From the NCBI GenBank assembly GCA_019914995.1, contig CM034137.1:3472001-3536000 (forward strand): a stretch of DNA of 64,000 nt. The letters run 5' to 3'. The translations under genes were made by a program, and so were the position numbers. This document shows, one piece after another, positions 1 to 10,971 of the stretch; the stretch's first letter is position 1; every line of letters starts with the position of its first letter. The notes beneath the pieces were generated by a model, which worked only from the letters and a program-made list of their open reading frames with translations, searched no databases and was not told the origin of the DNA. This stretch comes from Acanthochlamys bracteata. Taxonomy: Eukaryota; Streptophyta; Magnoliopsida; Pandanales; Velloziaceae.

Positions 1-871
1 TAATACAGCAGTCGGGATGTCTTCAAAATGTTGTCGAAGAGATCGATCAGCAGATGCAATGATAAATACAAGAATCCGTTCATCATGATCATCTCAAATG
101 TCCTGCGCAATACGAATGTTATTCTTTACCTCAATAGATGCATCATCTGGTGGTGAGAGGTGACACTGAATAGAGCCATCTAGATGACCAAGAAGACGAC
201 GTCCATGAAAAATAGTTCTAACTGAAGCAGCCCATTCAGCCCAATTATTAGCAGTACTTAAAAAAAATCAGTAGATGTCAGTAGAAAGTCCCAAAAGAAA
301 CTCAAATGAAGGCATCATCAAAATGTGTGTGTGTGTATTTTTTTTGTGGGAAACGGGCCTGGCCTAGATATCGGGCCGAGCTGGCCCGAATGCAATAGTG
401 ACTAGGGTTGGGTGAACGGGCTAGCCCGAAGCAGGCGAGTGGACGACTGCGGCGGCGACAGCAAGCGATGGCGTGAAGCTTCAGCAGTTACACGATGATG
501 GTGAAGAAGAGCAACTGCAGCTGCGACGACAGCGATGATGAACGGTGAAACCGACTGAAGATGTACCGGCGGCGACGACGGACGAAGACGGCGATAGCGG
601 CGACGGCGTAGAGAAAAAAAACAGTGATGGCACGGCGGCGACGATGCAATTTTTTATTTTATTTTATTTTTTTGATGAAGAAAAAAATAATAATAAAAAT
701 TGATGAAGATAGATTGAAAAAGAGTCGATTAGAAAATTTTTTTAGCTCTCGATACCATGAAATAATTGATAAAATTGAATATAATAAAAATCCTTAATGT
801 TAGGGTTTACATGTACAAATATATATAAAGTACAGATAATAGACTTGTCTTACATACAATCTGATAATACA
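1..871 (-). mobile_element. 5' end of a degenerate Ty1/copia retrotransposon
   Basis: Read on the minus strand, about 1-265 translates to a copia Gag-like stretch with the pattern WAEWAASVRTIFHGRRLLGHLDG, broken by an in-frame stop. Next comes a GC-rich leader (about 270-740) full of GGCGACGAC-type repeats. At 745-757 the minus strand reads TGGTATCGAGAGC, a variant of the initiator-Met tRNA primer site used by plant copia elements. Immediately beyond it, 758-871 is bounded by TG and CA and on the minus strand holds a TATA-like motif, so I read it as a short LTR. The rest of the element lies outside the window. Family assignment is fairly safe; the outer LTR boundary is an inference and no target duplication was found. 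Confidence 0.6.
745..757 (-). other. Copia primer binding site
   Basis: The minus strand reads TGGTATCGAGAGC directly next to a putative LTR end. Plant Ty1/copia elements normally carry TGGTATCAGAGC here, complementary to initiator methionine tRNA. One base is inserted or changed relative to that consensus. Confidence 0.6.
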
Positions 872-947
872 GTCCAATATATTTGAATCTAGTGGTATCG
901 CACCAGGATCATCTGTATCATCGATGTCAACTCTTTTGTGTCTCTAG

Positions 948-2380
948 GAAAGAGAAGGATCCATTGAAGACAAAGAAGCCAATGTCTGCTTTCTTCTTTT
1001 ACTCAAAGGAACGCCGTTTAGCGTTACTTAAAGAGAACAAGAATATAGTTGAGGTAATGCAATGCAAAAGTGTATTCTGTCTTTCTGTGTGTTGCAATGG
1101 AGCAAGTGCTTATTCTGACACCACGTTCCTGGGCAGATTTCTAAAGATAGCTGGAGAGGAGTGGAAGAACATGAATGAAGAAATGAAAGCACCCTATGAA
1201 CAGGTTCAGTAACTATCTTGAAGATATTCTATGATTTCCTTTCCCAGCTTTCGATGTGCTAAACATATTAATTTAGTGCAGGTCGCAAATCAACAAAAGA
1301 AAGAGTATGATAGGGAAATGGAACTTTACAAGCAGCAGAAGATGCTAGTATTGAGATTGATGACTGTTCTGTATTTTGTTGCTAACATTCGCTTGGACGA
1401 ATGGCATATACCATATAACTGGTACTTGAAAACAGGAAGCTGCTAGCTTGGAGAAAGATGAACAGGAACAAAAGAAAGACCTGAAACAGGAGGCTCTACA
1501 GTTACTCAAGAAGAAGGAGAAGAAGGATAACATAATCAAGGTCGGTTTAATTCCTTATGAATCCATTTACAAAAATGTCCAATTCGCTAAGCTTGTTCAT
1601 GGTTCTGATGATTTTGAGCAGAAAACAACAGAAAATAAACAGAAGAACAAGCAGAAACAGCAGAAGAATCCTAACAAGCCAAAGAAACCTGCCTCCGCTT
1701 ATCTGCTCTTCAGCAAGGAAACAAGGAAAACACTGACAGCAGAGGAACCTGGCATGAATAATAATAGAGTTAATGCATTATTATATCAGTGAGATGGAAG
1801 GTAATCTTGCAAACTGAGATGAATTATGTTAGCCTCCAGGTTAGGCTATGCTCGAATTAGTAGCGTATAGGGCTTGATTGGCTCGAGTGAAAGACGAATT
1901 AATTTAGTGGGGTAGGGCCGGATTAGTAGCGTATGGGCTTGAAATAGTGTTCAAGTAAAATACGAGCTAACTAACTTAGAGATAGACTAGCAATTCGTCT
2001 TTGGTTGGGCCAAATGAATCCTATCTTGGTGAATTTAACAGCCCACGCCTTTTAATAATACCACATTGATTGGGTGCTGAAATGAGTATGTGCTTATAAG
2101 TAGGGGATGCTAACTCCTAATAGATTGGCTAATTTTTTTAGTGTGAAAATCCGATCCTACAAATTACAATCACAAAATATTAACTGTCAAGCCGCCTGTA
2201 ACAATGTCATCTTCTTGTTTAGGAACTGGGTGAATCAGAGAAACAAGTCTGGATTGCTGAGTAGAAGAAGGCATGGAGGCTAGAAGAAGGAAATGGAAGC
2301 TTACATGTCAATCGCTGCAGCAAACATTGCGCTGTGGCATCAGAGAATTAAATGTTCAATGCAACCTGTTGAGCATTATA
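948..2380 (+). pseudogene. 3xHMG-box protein pseudogene (HMGB6/HMGB13-like)
   Basis: Exons at about 948-1053, 1137-1203, 1282-1347, 1436-1540 and 1622-1788, plus a fragment from 2223, resemble plant proteins with three HMG boxes, chromatin proteins that bind mitotic chromosomes. Pieces include KKPMSAFFFYSKERRLALL and IAGEEWKNMNEEMKAPYEQ (one box), a coiled LKQEALQLLKKKEKKDN linker, and NKPKKPASAYLLFSKETRK (the next box). Breaks: the promoter, start and first box are missing, with a copia LTR ending just upstream; exon 2 has one extra base (AAAG where AAG would keep frame); the last box frames into a stop at 1790; the final fragment ELGESEKQVWIAE stops at 2262 and resumes out of frame as KKEMEAY. 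Coding traces are still clear, so decay looks moderate. Confidence 0.78.
1857..1934. repeat. 13-bp direct repeat in HMG pseudogene intron
   Basis: ATTAGTAGCGTAT occurs at 1857-1869 and again at 1922-1934, inside the stretch between the last two HMG pseudogene exon pieces. It may mark a small insertion, but no inverted termini were seen. Confidence 0.4.
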
Positions 2381-2884
2381 TAAGCTGCTCACATATGTGA
2401 TGATTCAAATGTTTTGTAATGTCAAGAAGGCACTCTTTCGCTCTTACTATCATTTGTATTTCTTTCTTTCAATGAAAACAATTTAAGAACTTCTCGAATG
2501 AAATATTTGGTTTCATCTGTTGACATTTCACACACCATTTCTACATATGCTTTACCAAGAAAACTTAAGCTCAAAGCTCTGCAATGCAAGGTAGTGAACC
2601 TGATTGGCTGTGTCACAATTTCAAAATTTTTAAACAAACAACATATGAGATCGTAGTATATGAGAGAAGGCAAGATCAAGTTTGTAAATGTAGTCAACAG
2701 TTCACGTTTTGGAAATAATTTGTGAGTTTCAGTTAGAAATTGATAAAAGATCAGATAGTAGCATATGAGAGAAGGAGAGACCAGGTAAGCTCAGCAGGAA
2801 CTCTCAAAACGGTCGCCTAACAGAAGTAAATATTTTGATATTTAATATTTGATATTTCCCGGCTGCATTCCACACCATATTTGA

Positions 2885-3725
2885 TATTCAGTACTCTTGC
2901 ACTTTATATAAATAAAGCACGGTTACGATTACATTTTTTATTCTCTTTTCTTCTAAACAAATAATTGCATTAGAATGGTACTTTCATTGACAACTTTATG
3001 TATTCTCTTTCCTCATTTTATTTTAATTCTTTTATTATTTCTAACTTATTTTTTTATTAATTTATTTTTATTTAATTAATATAATTTTAGATATCTATCA
3101 CTTATTGATTAGTAACTGATGGATCAATTACTTATCAACTATTGACCAGTTATCGATCAATAACTACTCAGTAATCGATCAATTATCGACTAATTATTGA
3201 TCAGTAATTAGTCAATCAGTTATCAAATATTTATTTATCAATTATCAAATAGTTACCGACCAGTAACTGATCGGTAACTGGTCGATATTCGACGAGGTTA
3301 TTAGTCGGTAACTAGTTGATAATTAAAATTAAATTAACTAAACAAAATTTAATTAATAAAAAATTATTATTGGTCGGTAATCTATCAGTTACAGATTAGG
3401 AATCAATCAGTAGCTAATTGACCAGTTAGCTATCAGTTATCAACCAGTTACCGATTAGTAACTGGTCAATTATCGATAAGTTACTTGTCGATAACTGAAA
3501 TTAATTAACTAAATAAAATTAAATTAAATTAAAAGTAATAGAATTAAAATAAGAGGAAGAAATAGAATACGTAAAGTTGTTAGTGAAACTACAGTCCTGA
3601 TGCAATTATTTTTTTTAGAAAAGAGAATATAATAAGTTAATACATTTTTTTCGAAAACATTCACGTGCTGATCTCTCCTTATGTAATCGCGACCGTTTAT
3701 TTATATAATGTTGGAGTGCTGAATA
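2885..3725. mobile_element. Foldback (long inverted-repeat) DNA transposon, non-autonomous
   Basis: The left arm (about 2885-3105) and right arm (about 3480-3725) are imperfect reverse complements over most of their length. Both begin TATTCAG(T/C)ACTC, share TTATATAAATAAA and CGATTACAT, then TAATTGCAT, ACAACTTTA, and AT-rich stretches ending in TTAATTAAT. The right arm has about 40 extra bases. The interior (3100-3480) contains many degenerate copies of motifs such as GATCAGTAACT and ACCAGTTACCG in both orientations. There is no coding capacity. This is the layout of foldback or Mutator-like non-autonomous elements with subterminal repeats; I could not identify a clear target duplication, so the superfamily is open. 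Confidence 0.65.
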
Positions 3726-4224
3726 GTAGAGATACTATCTATAACCATATATATGTATATATAGAATAGAGGCACTCCTTTTTCGATTTATAACTGATAT
3801 GATATCTAAATCTAATCTCCATCGTTAGATATGAAAAATTATGGGTTTAAAACGTACTCACAAAATTTCAGCTCAATCGGAATACTAATTCACTTCTGTC
3901 TTTAATGTTCACAAAAGGCCAACCCGCCTTGTAACATCCTGCTCAGCTGAATATATTGCAGAAGGAAAGATAAGAAACATACACATATAAGTTGAATTAA
4001 CCAACTCAGAAACATCAACTTTTGACAAATGCCTACTAAACTACATGAATACAACCATGTCTTTAGTAGTTGATCCTAACCTTACGGTATTAGTTTAGAC
4101 TTCAGAATCAACAAATCCATTAACAAAAGTAACTTCAACAGTGTAAACTTATTGCTTGTGTTTTGTGCATTTTTCTTCTAAACAAGAGAGAGCCTATCAT
4201 AGAATATTTATTATTTTATATTAA
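3726..4224. other. Spacer without recognised gene
   Basis: AT-rich sequence with no supported coding exon. It contains a short palindromic ATATATGTATATAT stretch near 3750. The end nearest 4225 is presumably the 3' untranslated region of the minus-strand gene fragment next to it. Confidence 0.5.
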
Positions 4225-4768
4225 CTACCATTCAACCTTCCCTTCGGCTTCAAGAACACGAAGAGATTTGATAAAATCATAGTCTTGAGGACTTGGTAAT
4301 GCGATAAGATCATTTCAGACTAACTCAAATAAGATTAAAACCAAAACTTGTGACATTTAGATTCTAGAAATACCTGTTGTCCATCTCGCCATTCGCTCCG
4401 TAGTCATCATTGCAGAAAAGGAACTCTGATTCCCAACTTAAGGCTTTGAATGCAATTGGATGCTCATCAATAATATTTTTTCCCTTCTGGAATTCCCAAA
4501 AATAAGAATATCTATAACATTCATGCTCTTGCTCAATTCCCAAACATAAATTAAAAATTTAAGGAAAAATGTAGAGAAAGTCCATAGACTATGAAATTGG
4601 AGAAAAGTTCCTTCCATCTCTAGCTTATAACAATGAGGATAGCACCTTATCATTCATATAAAAAACACGAATTTCTTCATTAAGAGCACAAATCACAGTA
4701 CATCGGAGCCTATGCAAGATACTCTTCCTAAAGAAGTGAAAGATCCTCAATAGAATTGAGCTAGTTAT
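4225..4768 (-). CDS. C-terminal exons of an unidentified plant gene
   Basis: Three minus-strand exons splice cleanly: 4768-4646 (41 codons, phase 0, ends GATAAG before GTGCTA), 4486-4374 (113 nt, after CCAG) and 4291-4225 (67 nt, stop TAG). Joined, they give about 100 residues, including the phrases ILHRLRCTVICALNEEIRVF, HPIAFKALSWESEFLFCNDD and DYDFIKSLRVLEAEGKVEW. The exact reading frame over two introns and the protein-like composition argue for a real gene, and the last phrase looks like a winged-helix tail. I do not recognise the family. No upstream exons were found between 4769 and 5220, and a repeat begins at about 5225, so the gene is either truncated or has very long introns. The last acceptor (ACCAAG) is weak and was chosen because it keeps the frame. 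Confidence 0.5.
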
Positions 4769-5224
4769 CTGTGAAATGTATATTGACCACATATATGCAA
4801 TTCCATTTTAACTAACCATGCAAAATTCCCTCCATTAGAAAGGTCAAAAGTTCTTGACAATAACAGTTAGCCAGAATTGCAAATTTTTTGCTCCTTAACA
4901 TCATCCTATTTCTCATGACTCATTCAGTTTGACGCTCACCCAGACTGTTAAATTGGTAGATAGAAATCTTTTTAATCTTTCATTTACTTTCTAATAGGAA
5001 TGATAGTGTTATTTGCTACAAGCCCCACAATTAGGTAATGCTATCTTCTATAAGACACACATCAAGAGCCCAAGAGTCATATAGTATCAAAACCTTTGCT
5101 ACTTTTTTTAGTCTTTAGACCTAAATGATCAGCATAATTGCATGTTTACAGATATGTTGCCAGCTTATTTCGTGTTCAAAGATGCATTAGTATACAATGA
5201 TTGATGAGATGCCACCGTATGTAA

Positions 5225-5838
5225 GGGTAAGACCAATGTTAGCAGACCCGACCCAAGTGTCGATCCAAAAAGTTGTCTGAGTCAATGGGCCGTGGGTTGC
5301 CCTGGCGGGTCAACTAGCTAGGTCAACCGATAGGCCTGTCAAAATCGGATCAAGTCTTAATCAGATTCGGGTCAATTTCGGATCAATCCGAAATTGACTC
5401 AAAAACTTAAATGAGTTCGGGTCGGGTTCGGGTCAACTCGAAAATGACTCCGTTTAACTATTTATATAATATATATTACTTAATAATTAAGTCGAACTCG
5501 GGTCAAACTTAGTAATTTGTATATATATATATATTTCTTAATTTATATTAATTTTACTCAATTTATAAATTTTATCAAAATTAATATTTTTTAGATATAT
5601 CATAATTAATAATTTTTAATATATTATTGTTAGAAATTAATATTTATAATTTTTATTTTAATAATTTTAATTATTAAATAGGTCAGTCCGAATTTGACTC
5701 GGTTATTAATAGATTGGGTTAGGATTAACAATTTTGACTTATACAAGTAAATGGGTCGAATTAGGGTTGAATAATTTTGATCCGGTTATTATATGTATCG
5801 ATCCGGAACCGAGTTAGGAACACGAATTGTCACCCCTA
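5225..5838. repeat. Interspersed repeat, family A (hAT-MITE-like)
   Basis: The sequence ends TTGTCACCCCTA and is rich in GGGTCGGGT and GATCCG motifs flanking a very AT-rich core. Its right half closely resembles 46780-47351 and both arms of 60289-60858, sharing for example TTTTAATTATTAAATAGGTC, the phrase GGGTTAGGATTA and a terminal TTGCCACCCCTA-like end. Three copies within one 64-kb window show that this is a dispersed family. The left end is diverged and no target duplication is visible. Confidence 0.6.
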
Positions 5839-5869
5839 ATATTTACTAATATATTGCTCACATTAGGTA

Positions 5870-6366
5870 TCCATCCATATTTCAATAATAATATGCAAAG
5901 CACTTGCCTAATGGAAAACACTATTTTTGCAAACTGGACAAGAAATAAAACATTTGGTTATTTTACGTTTGTCAATGATAATTTAGTTACATGGAGGAAT
6001 AAAAAATAAAAGGTGATTGTTCGATCTTTTACTAAAAGTAGAGAAATGACATAAAGAGTTTATGAACTTTTATGACTTCGAATATTATTATGGAGATTGG
6101 TTTTCTTCCAAAACATTTTATAAGACTGTTTTGTAATAATAAGACTTCAATAAATATTGCTTATAATTCAGTGCAGTATGTTCGCCCAAAATATGTTGAG
6201 GTGGATCGACACTTCATCATGAAAAGATTAGAGTCGAAATTGATTGAGTTATTTTTTGTGAGTTTAAAAACACAACTAGCAGACATATTGACAAAAGGTA
6301 TCTCAAGTAGAACATTTTATGACTTATTGAGCAAGTTGGTGCAAAGACGGCGAGTATTGGGGTGAG
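5870..6366 (+). pseudogene. Ty1/copia RNase H fragment
   Basis: Two frames together give a degenerate copia reverse transcriptase tail and RNase H. 5827-6009 ends in YFTFVNDNLVTWRNKK, like the copia YCTFVGGNLVTWRSKK phrase. Then 6072-6365 reads CNNKTSINIAYNSVQYVRPK, VEVDRHFIMKRLESKLIEL and QLADILTKG, which are the classic copia RNase H C-terminal phrases. The frames are separated by a frameshift and stops. No LTR or integrase is attached, so it is a relic fragment. It runs on the plus strand, opposite to the copia element at the left edge. Confidence 0.8.
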
Positions 6367-6785
6367 TCAAAAATAATTATTTTAGAATCTTTTTTTAATT
6401 ATTTTAGATATATTTTTTTAAATTTAGATTTTTTTATTTATAGCTTTCTTATTTAATATTATAAAAATTATATATATATATATATACTTATATTTCTTGC
6501 TGCTTCAAGAGTTCCTCACCCTATAATTGGGTAAAGACGACTAGCGCACCTGTGGTTTCTTGTGTATTTGTCATAGCAATACAAGCACAAGCCTTGCGGT
6601 CAGCAATATCTGTGGCTGAAAGGAGCTGTGGGTGCGCACGGTTGGTCCAGCAAGTGGTAGCTGCGGTAGTCGTTGCAGCTGGGAATGTAGTGGAGGCAGC
6701 CGGAGTAGATCAGTTGGTTTAGCTGATGCAGCCTAGGAGGGATGAAGCATGTTGGCGTCTTGGAAATCCTTGGGTTGTCTAGATA

Positions 6786-7014
6786 TGACTTCTTGAGAGA
6801 TGGCGCGCGGTCTTGCAATAGGCATGCTCGGTTCTCCATTTGTATCAAGATCTGATGATTCTCTATTTCTCAGGATTATTACATCAAACTGAACATTGAA
6901 TGACTTCTGGAGAGATGCGCGCGGTCTTGCAGTAGGCATTCTCGGTTCTCCATTTGTATCAATATCTGATGATTCTCTATTTCTCAGAATTATTACATCA
7001 AAATGAACATTGAA
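6786..7014. repeat. 115-bp tandem duplication
   Basis: Positions 6786-6900 and 6901-7014 are two adjacent copies of one unit, starting TGACTTCT(T/G)GAGAGATG and ending TGAACATTGAA. They differ at only a few positions plus a one- or two-base gap. On the minus strand both copies stay open in one frame and encode DVIILRNRESSD(L/I)DTNGEP, but no family was recognised and the surrounding 101-codon frame has no other support. The unit may be part of a retroelement untranslated region. Confidence 0.75.
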
Positions 7015-7039
7015 GAATAATATTATATCTAAATTCAAT

Positions 7040-7680
7040 AGTCATTTATATTCAATAAATTTGATGTCAATTTTAAAAATCGGAATTGGATTCTATTTAT
7101 AGGAATGGCTAAACTCATCCTACTACTTTCTCCTATTTCAGTCCCTTTCAGGAATTCCCTCGCTGTTTCTAAGTCTTTCCTGATTGTCCTTGCAATGGAA
7201 GCATCTGAGAAATGAAAATAAGTCCAACTTAATGATAAGACCTACTAGCATCCGTTCATATGCTTTGCAAAGCTAACGAAATATCCCAATCGTAAATGTC
7301 AGTGCCCTATTGCTGCAGACTGGAAGGTCTACCCATATATACCAAGCATTTGTATTCCTTTTCAGAAGATACAAGCTTCTAAAACTGAAGTCAGTTTTGT
7401 TGAAAAGCATGATTTTATTCATCTTGGTTTTAGAAAACAAATTGCATCTGCCAGATTAACCAAAACATCAGTACTGGAAAAAACAATGAACTAATTCACC
7501 TCCAATACTAGAATATAGTAGGTAGGAAAAATAAATAAAGAATTAAAACTGGCCAGTTACTGGAGGAAGCCTTCTCAAGCCATTACATATTACATGGCCA
7601 TCTCACTTCCTTCACTCCAGCTTGGTTCAACTTGAATTAACTACTAGTATATTACAACTTGATGATTAAACTAATTTTCT
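7040..7680 (-). other. WRKY gene 3' flank
   Basis: AT-rich sequence downstream of the WRKY stop codon, presumably its 3' untranslated region for the first few hundred bases and then spacer. No other coding or RNA signal was seen. Confidence 0.5.
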
Positions 7681-9181
7681 TCATGCAAAATGAAACTTAT
7701 CCCACTGGGAATCAGGATCTAAGTCGAACATCAACTCATCGAACGCCCATGATGATCCCACGGTTGCCGACGTAAGGGCAGAGATCACTTCAGAATCGGA
7801 GTTATTCATAATTCCATAGTTAGTAGTCCCACATGGAGAAAGTGGGAAGCGGTTGGTCTCGGATGCTGCTGGAGAGATGAACGCAGACGAAAAGCTCGGC
7901 ATTAAATGGTTATCTAGTGTCTGCAACCGTGAGGATAAAAAGTGTTGCTCTGTTACAGGAGGACAGCTGAGTGGAGTTGAAGGGAATGAAAATGAAGTGG
8001 CAGAGCTAAATCCAGAGTTCAGGCCTTCGGTTTTCACCTTGAGCCCTGCTTTGAAACTGAGGAGCAGCTGTTGCTGCTGGTCTTCTTCCTGTTGCTTCTG
8101 CTTTGATTGGTTGTGTGATCGCGAAGAGTTTTGCTTCAGTTTTTGAGAGCATGTGTGTTCCCCACGGTAAGTTACTTCAAAGATGGAAGGATTTGAGTCT
8201 GACCTCTGCACTTGTTTCATTGCCAGACATCCCTGTGCGTTCCGGTGAGTGCATCTGTAGTAACCCCTGTTAACAACAAAGTTAAATCATATTAGATAAA
8301 AACAGCTACAAAATTTTACCTGAACTTATTGTTATTGCATTACTGAAAGAGATTAGGTTGAACAATTAAAGTTATCAAAGAAAACTTGTCAATTGTTCTT
8401 TAAAACTCCAATAATGGAAACCATTCACAATAAATCTTCCTTCAGGTACAAATGGCATGCAGTTGAAATTTCTCTTAAATTAAATATTTTTAACTGCTTA
8501 GAATTTCTTTGTCATATTTACCAAAACGTGTCAAACGTGCGGTGGACATAAAGTTATTAAAATTGACCAATGATAATTCAATAGAAGATATATACAGAGA
8601 CAACGAAGCAGCTAGCTAACCTTGGGTAGGTTGCTCCTAAAATTTCTTTCTGTCCGTACTTCCGCCAGTTATAGCCGTCGTCAGCTAGCGCTTCTGTCCC
8701 AGCTCCGGCAGCTACCTCGACTTGTTTCGTCCATCTTGGCAATGTTCTCCTGCAAAGCATTTTAATCAGATTTTATATTAATACAAAATATATGTGAAGT
8801 ATATGGAGATCAGTGCGAATCATATGATTCGTTGATTGATAATTACCTCTTCTTGCACATTTCTCTGCTCTCAAGATCCTTGAACCCTAGCTCAGACGTC
8901 TCGCTGCGCGGACTATCAGTAAAGGAGTGCGGAGAATAAGTAGCGGTGCCGACGACAGCTGTCTTATCTTCAGTCATTTCACCGTTAAGTTTGGTCATGG
9001 CGATAGCTTCAGTAAAAATTGAATGAATTTCTTGCACCAGAGCAATATTACACCGCTGCTGCTGTGAAGAAGAAGACAGCTCACTGAAGTTCGCTTCGAG
9101 ACGCCTGGTCTGTTCTTTTCCTCGTGCCAGCAGCTCCACCAGTGAACTGCTCCGTTCCATAAGAACTGCTCCTTTCTCCAT
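7681..9181 (-). CDS. Group III WRKY transcription factor
   Basis: Three exons on the minus strand: 9181-8847, 8749-8621 and 8266-7681 (1050 nt, 349 residues). A nuclear DNA-binding regulator of W-box (TTGAC) genes, usually in defence, salicylate or senescence responses (family knowledge). The WRKYGQK heptad is at residues 140-146, followed by a zinc site C160-X7-C168-X23-H192-X-C194, the C2HC pattern that defines group III. An intron interrupts the domain after YPR, the conserved group III position. The N-terminal region LVELLARGKEQTRRLE matches the leucine-rich segment of the WRKY41/53/46 and WRKY55/70 groups. A Gln-rich stretch and an acidic C-terminus (FDELMFDLDPDSQWD) look like an activation region. 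I chose ATG 9181, because the frame upstream to 9262 looks like leader. It appears intact; the exact orthologue is uncertain. Confidence 0.93.
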
Positions 9182-9430
9182 TAATGTTTCCCAGAGCTTC
9201 CTAGCGAAAGCTTTTTGAAAGTGCTTGATCAATACTCCAGGTACAGAGATCTTAACAACCAAATCTTCTAGGAAAGATCTAATAACTTTATAGCACTAGA
9301 TCAAATGTTCTTCTCGCACGTTAACTAACTTCCTCTCTTTTTGGGTCTGCGAGAAACAGACACTGACTGCCGAGAGGAAGAAGCTGCGCTGCTCGTTGAT
9401 GATGCAACGCGGTGGGATATTTAAGCTCGT
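9182..9430 (-). promoter_or_regulatory. WRKY gene leader and core promoter
   Basis: Upstream of the chosen WRKY start, the minus strand carries a TATA-like TTAAATATC at 9424-9416, about 235 bases from the ATG. The interval between is mixed-composition leader. Assignment rests on position and motif only. Confidence 0.4.
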
Positions 9431-10970
9431 GGAAAGCGAGTAGTACGCGCTGTTAAGTTTTCGTGCTTGAGATAAAGGCCAAACGAAACGAAACCAAAAA
9501 AAGAGAAGCTTGCTGAGTGGAAATTATGACTAAAACTAGTGCAGTAGAATGGGTCAATATATGATTATGGATCGTGAAGATTAGAATCAAGGGTAAAGAT
9601 TTATTGTTGACTGGCTCAACGAGGATTGAACTGTAGAGAGTAGTCAAAGAAGCTGCGTGGAAGCTGACCGTGAATATCAAATCATTTTCGTACTGCTTTG
9701 CGCGTAAAGAAAGATAAATAAGATTCAAAACCGGTGACGTCACCGGAATTGGCGGATGCTTACGCTTACGAACATTACGAATTAAGATTGAAATGTAATT
9801 TAGGAAAACTAAACGTGTCATCTCAGCAGGAAGTAAAATTTGAAATCAATATAAGTTAAAGATAATTTTTGACTATTTTCTTCAATAAGAAATATGCATT
9901 TAGTCTCTTAGTCAGTCATTATGTCTTGGACATACTAGAAGACATAGTCAACGATCATTATTGAATGAAAAAGAAGCAAATGATAAAAAAATTTTAAAAT
10001 TAGAGTCAAGAATTTCCCGTGTCTCAACTAACTCTTCGATATTGCGGTATAAAGAAATTAAAGTACGTTTTATTTGAAAAGTTATCGAGCGTCCGTTTTA
10101 TTAAAAAATAATTAATTTGGTAAAAGTTTGTGAAGATTTGGTTCATAAATACTTCTAAGAAAGCCAATTATCATTTGATAATAAGGTGTGGTGGTTTCAA
10201 CTTTCAAGTTATTTGTAATTAAAAAAGTGTTTTAAATTAATGGAAATTTGTCGAGAATTGACTTCATTTTTTTTATAATAAAAGTCAAATCTCTGGCAGC
10301 TTCGTAAAAAGACTTTACAAAATATAAAAACAGAAGGCATAACAAAATATTTTTTTTTATAACTGAAAATATTTAAAAAAATTATCTGAACAATAATTTT
10401 TATCATATAAAATATTTTTATGAAATATTTTTTATAAAGTAATTTTAGTTCAAAAGAGACAGAGAGAACCTCGATTTCTTATAGTATTTAAAATAAATTT
10501 TTTTTTAAATGAATTTATTTTGAACTTTATGCAAATATTTTTTATAAATATTTTATCACAAAAAGATAGCAAAAACTACAAAAAAGATTTTGCGATATAC
10601 AGTTCATCTATTTTTGACAAATTTCTAAAATGACATTTTAAAGTATTGTAAACTTAAAAATAAAAATAAAATAAATTTAGAAAAGTAATAATAACCTTTG
10701 CCGAACAAGCCTATAATGATTTGAAGGGTCTTTGAAAAATAGAGTTTAATTTAAGTGGGACCCATATTAATATGAAATGAAATTAAACACACAAGGATTT
10801 GCCATTAGTGGAAGTACTTTGACAAAAAAATTTACTCAAACAGTAATAACTCTTTTGTAAGAAGTACGTTTTGAATAAGTTCAAAACAAAAGGTACTTAC
10901 AACCATTCATAGCTAGATAATGTTAAGAATCATTTCATTAGAGTGTTTGATTGAGTTTAAGCAACTCTAC
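9431..10970. other. AT-rich spacer
   Basis: No coding exons or RNA genes are supported. A 122-codon minus frame at 9453-9821 has no family likeness and lies in the WRKY promoter side. The part from about 10000 to 10720 is dominated by A/T runs typical of decayed MITEs. Confidence 0.5.
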
Positions 10971-10971
10971 G

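Noticed and set aside
3100..3480. GATCAGTAACT repeats considered as a CRISPR array or satellite
   Set aside because: Motifs are short, degenerate, in both orientations, and enclosed by inverted arms; a transposon interior explains them.
9182..9262. Longer WRKY start at 9262 (MVVKISVPGVLIKHFQ)
   Set aside because: Group III WRKY proteins begin close to the LVELL segment; the extra 27 residues have no counterpart and look like leader.
9453..9821. 122-codon minus-strand frame next to the WRKY gene
   Set aside because: No family likeness and biased hydrophobic text; it lies where the WRKY promoter is expected.
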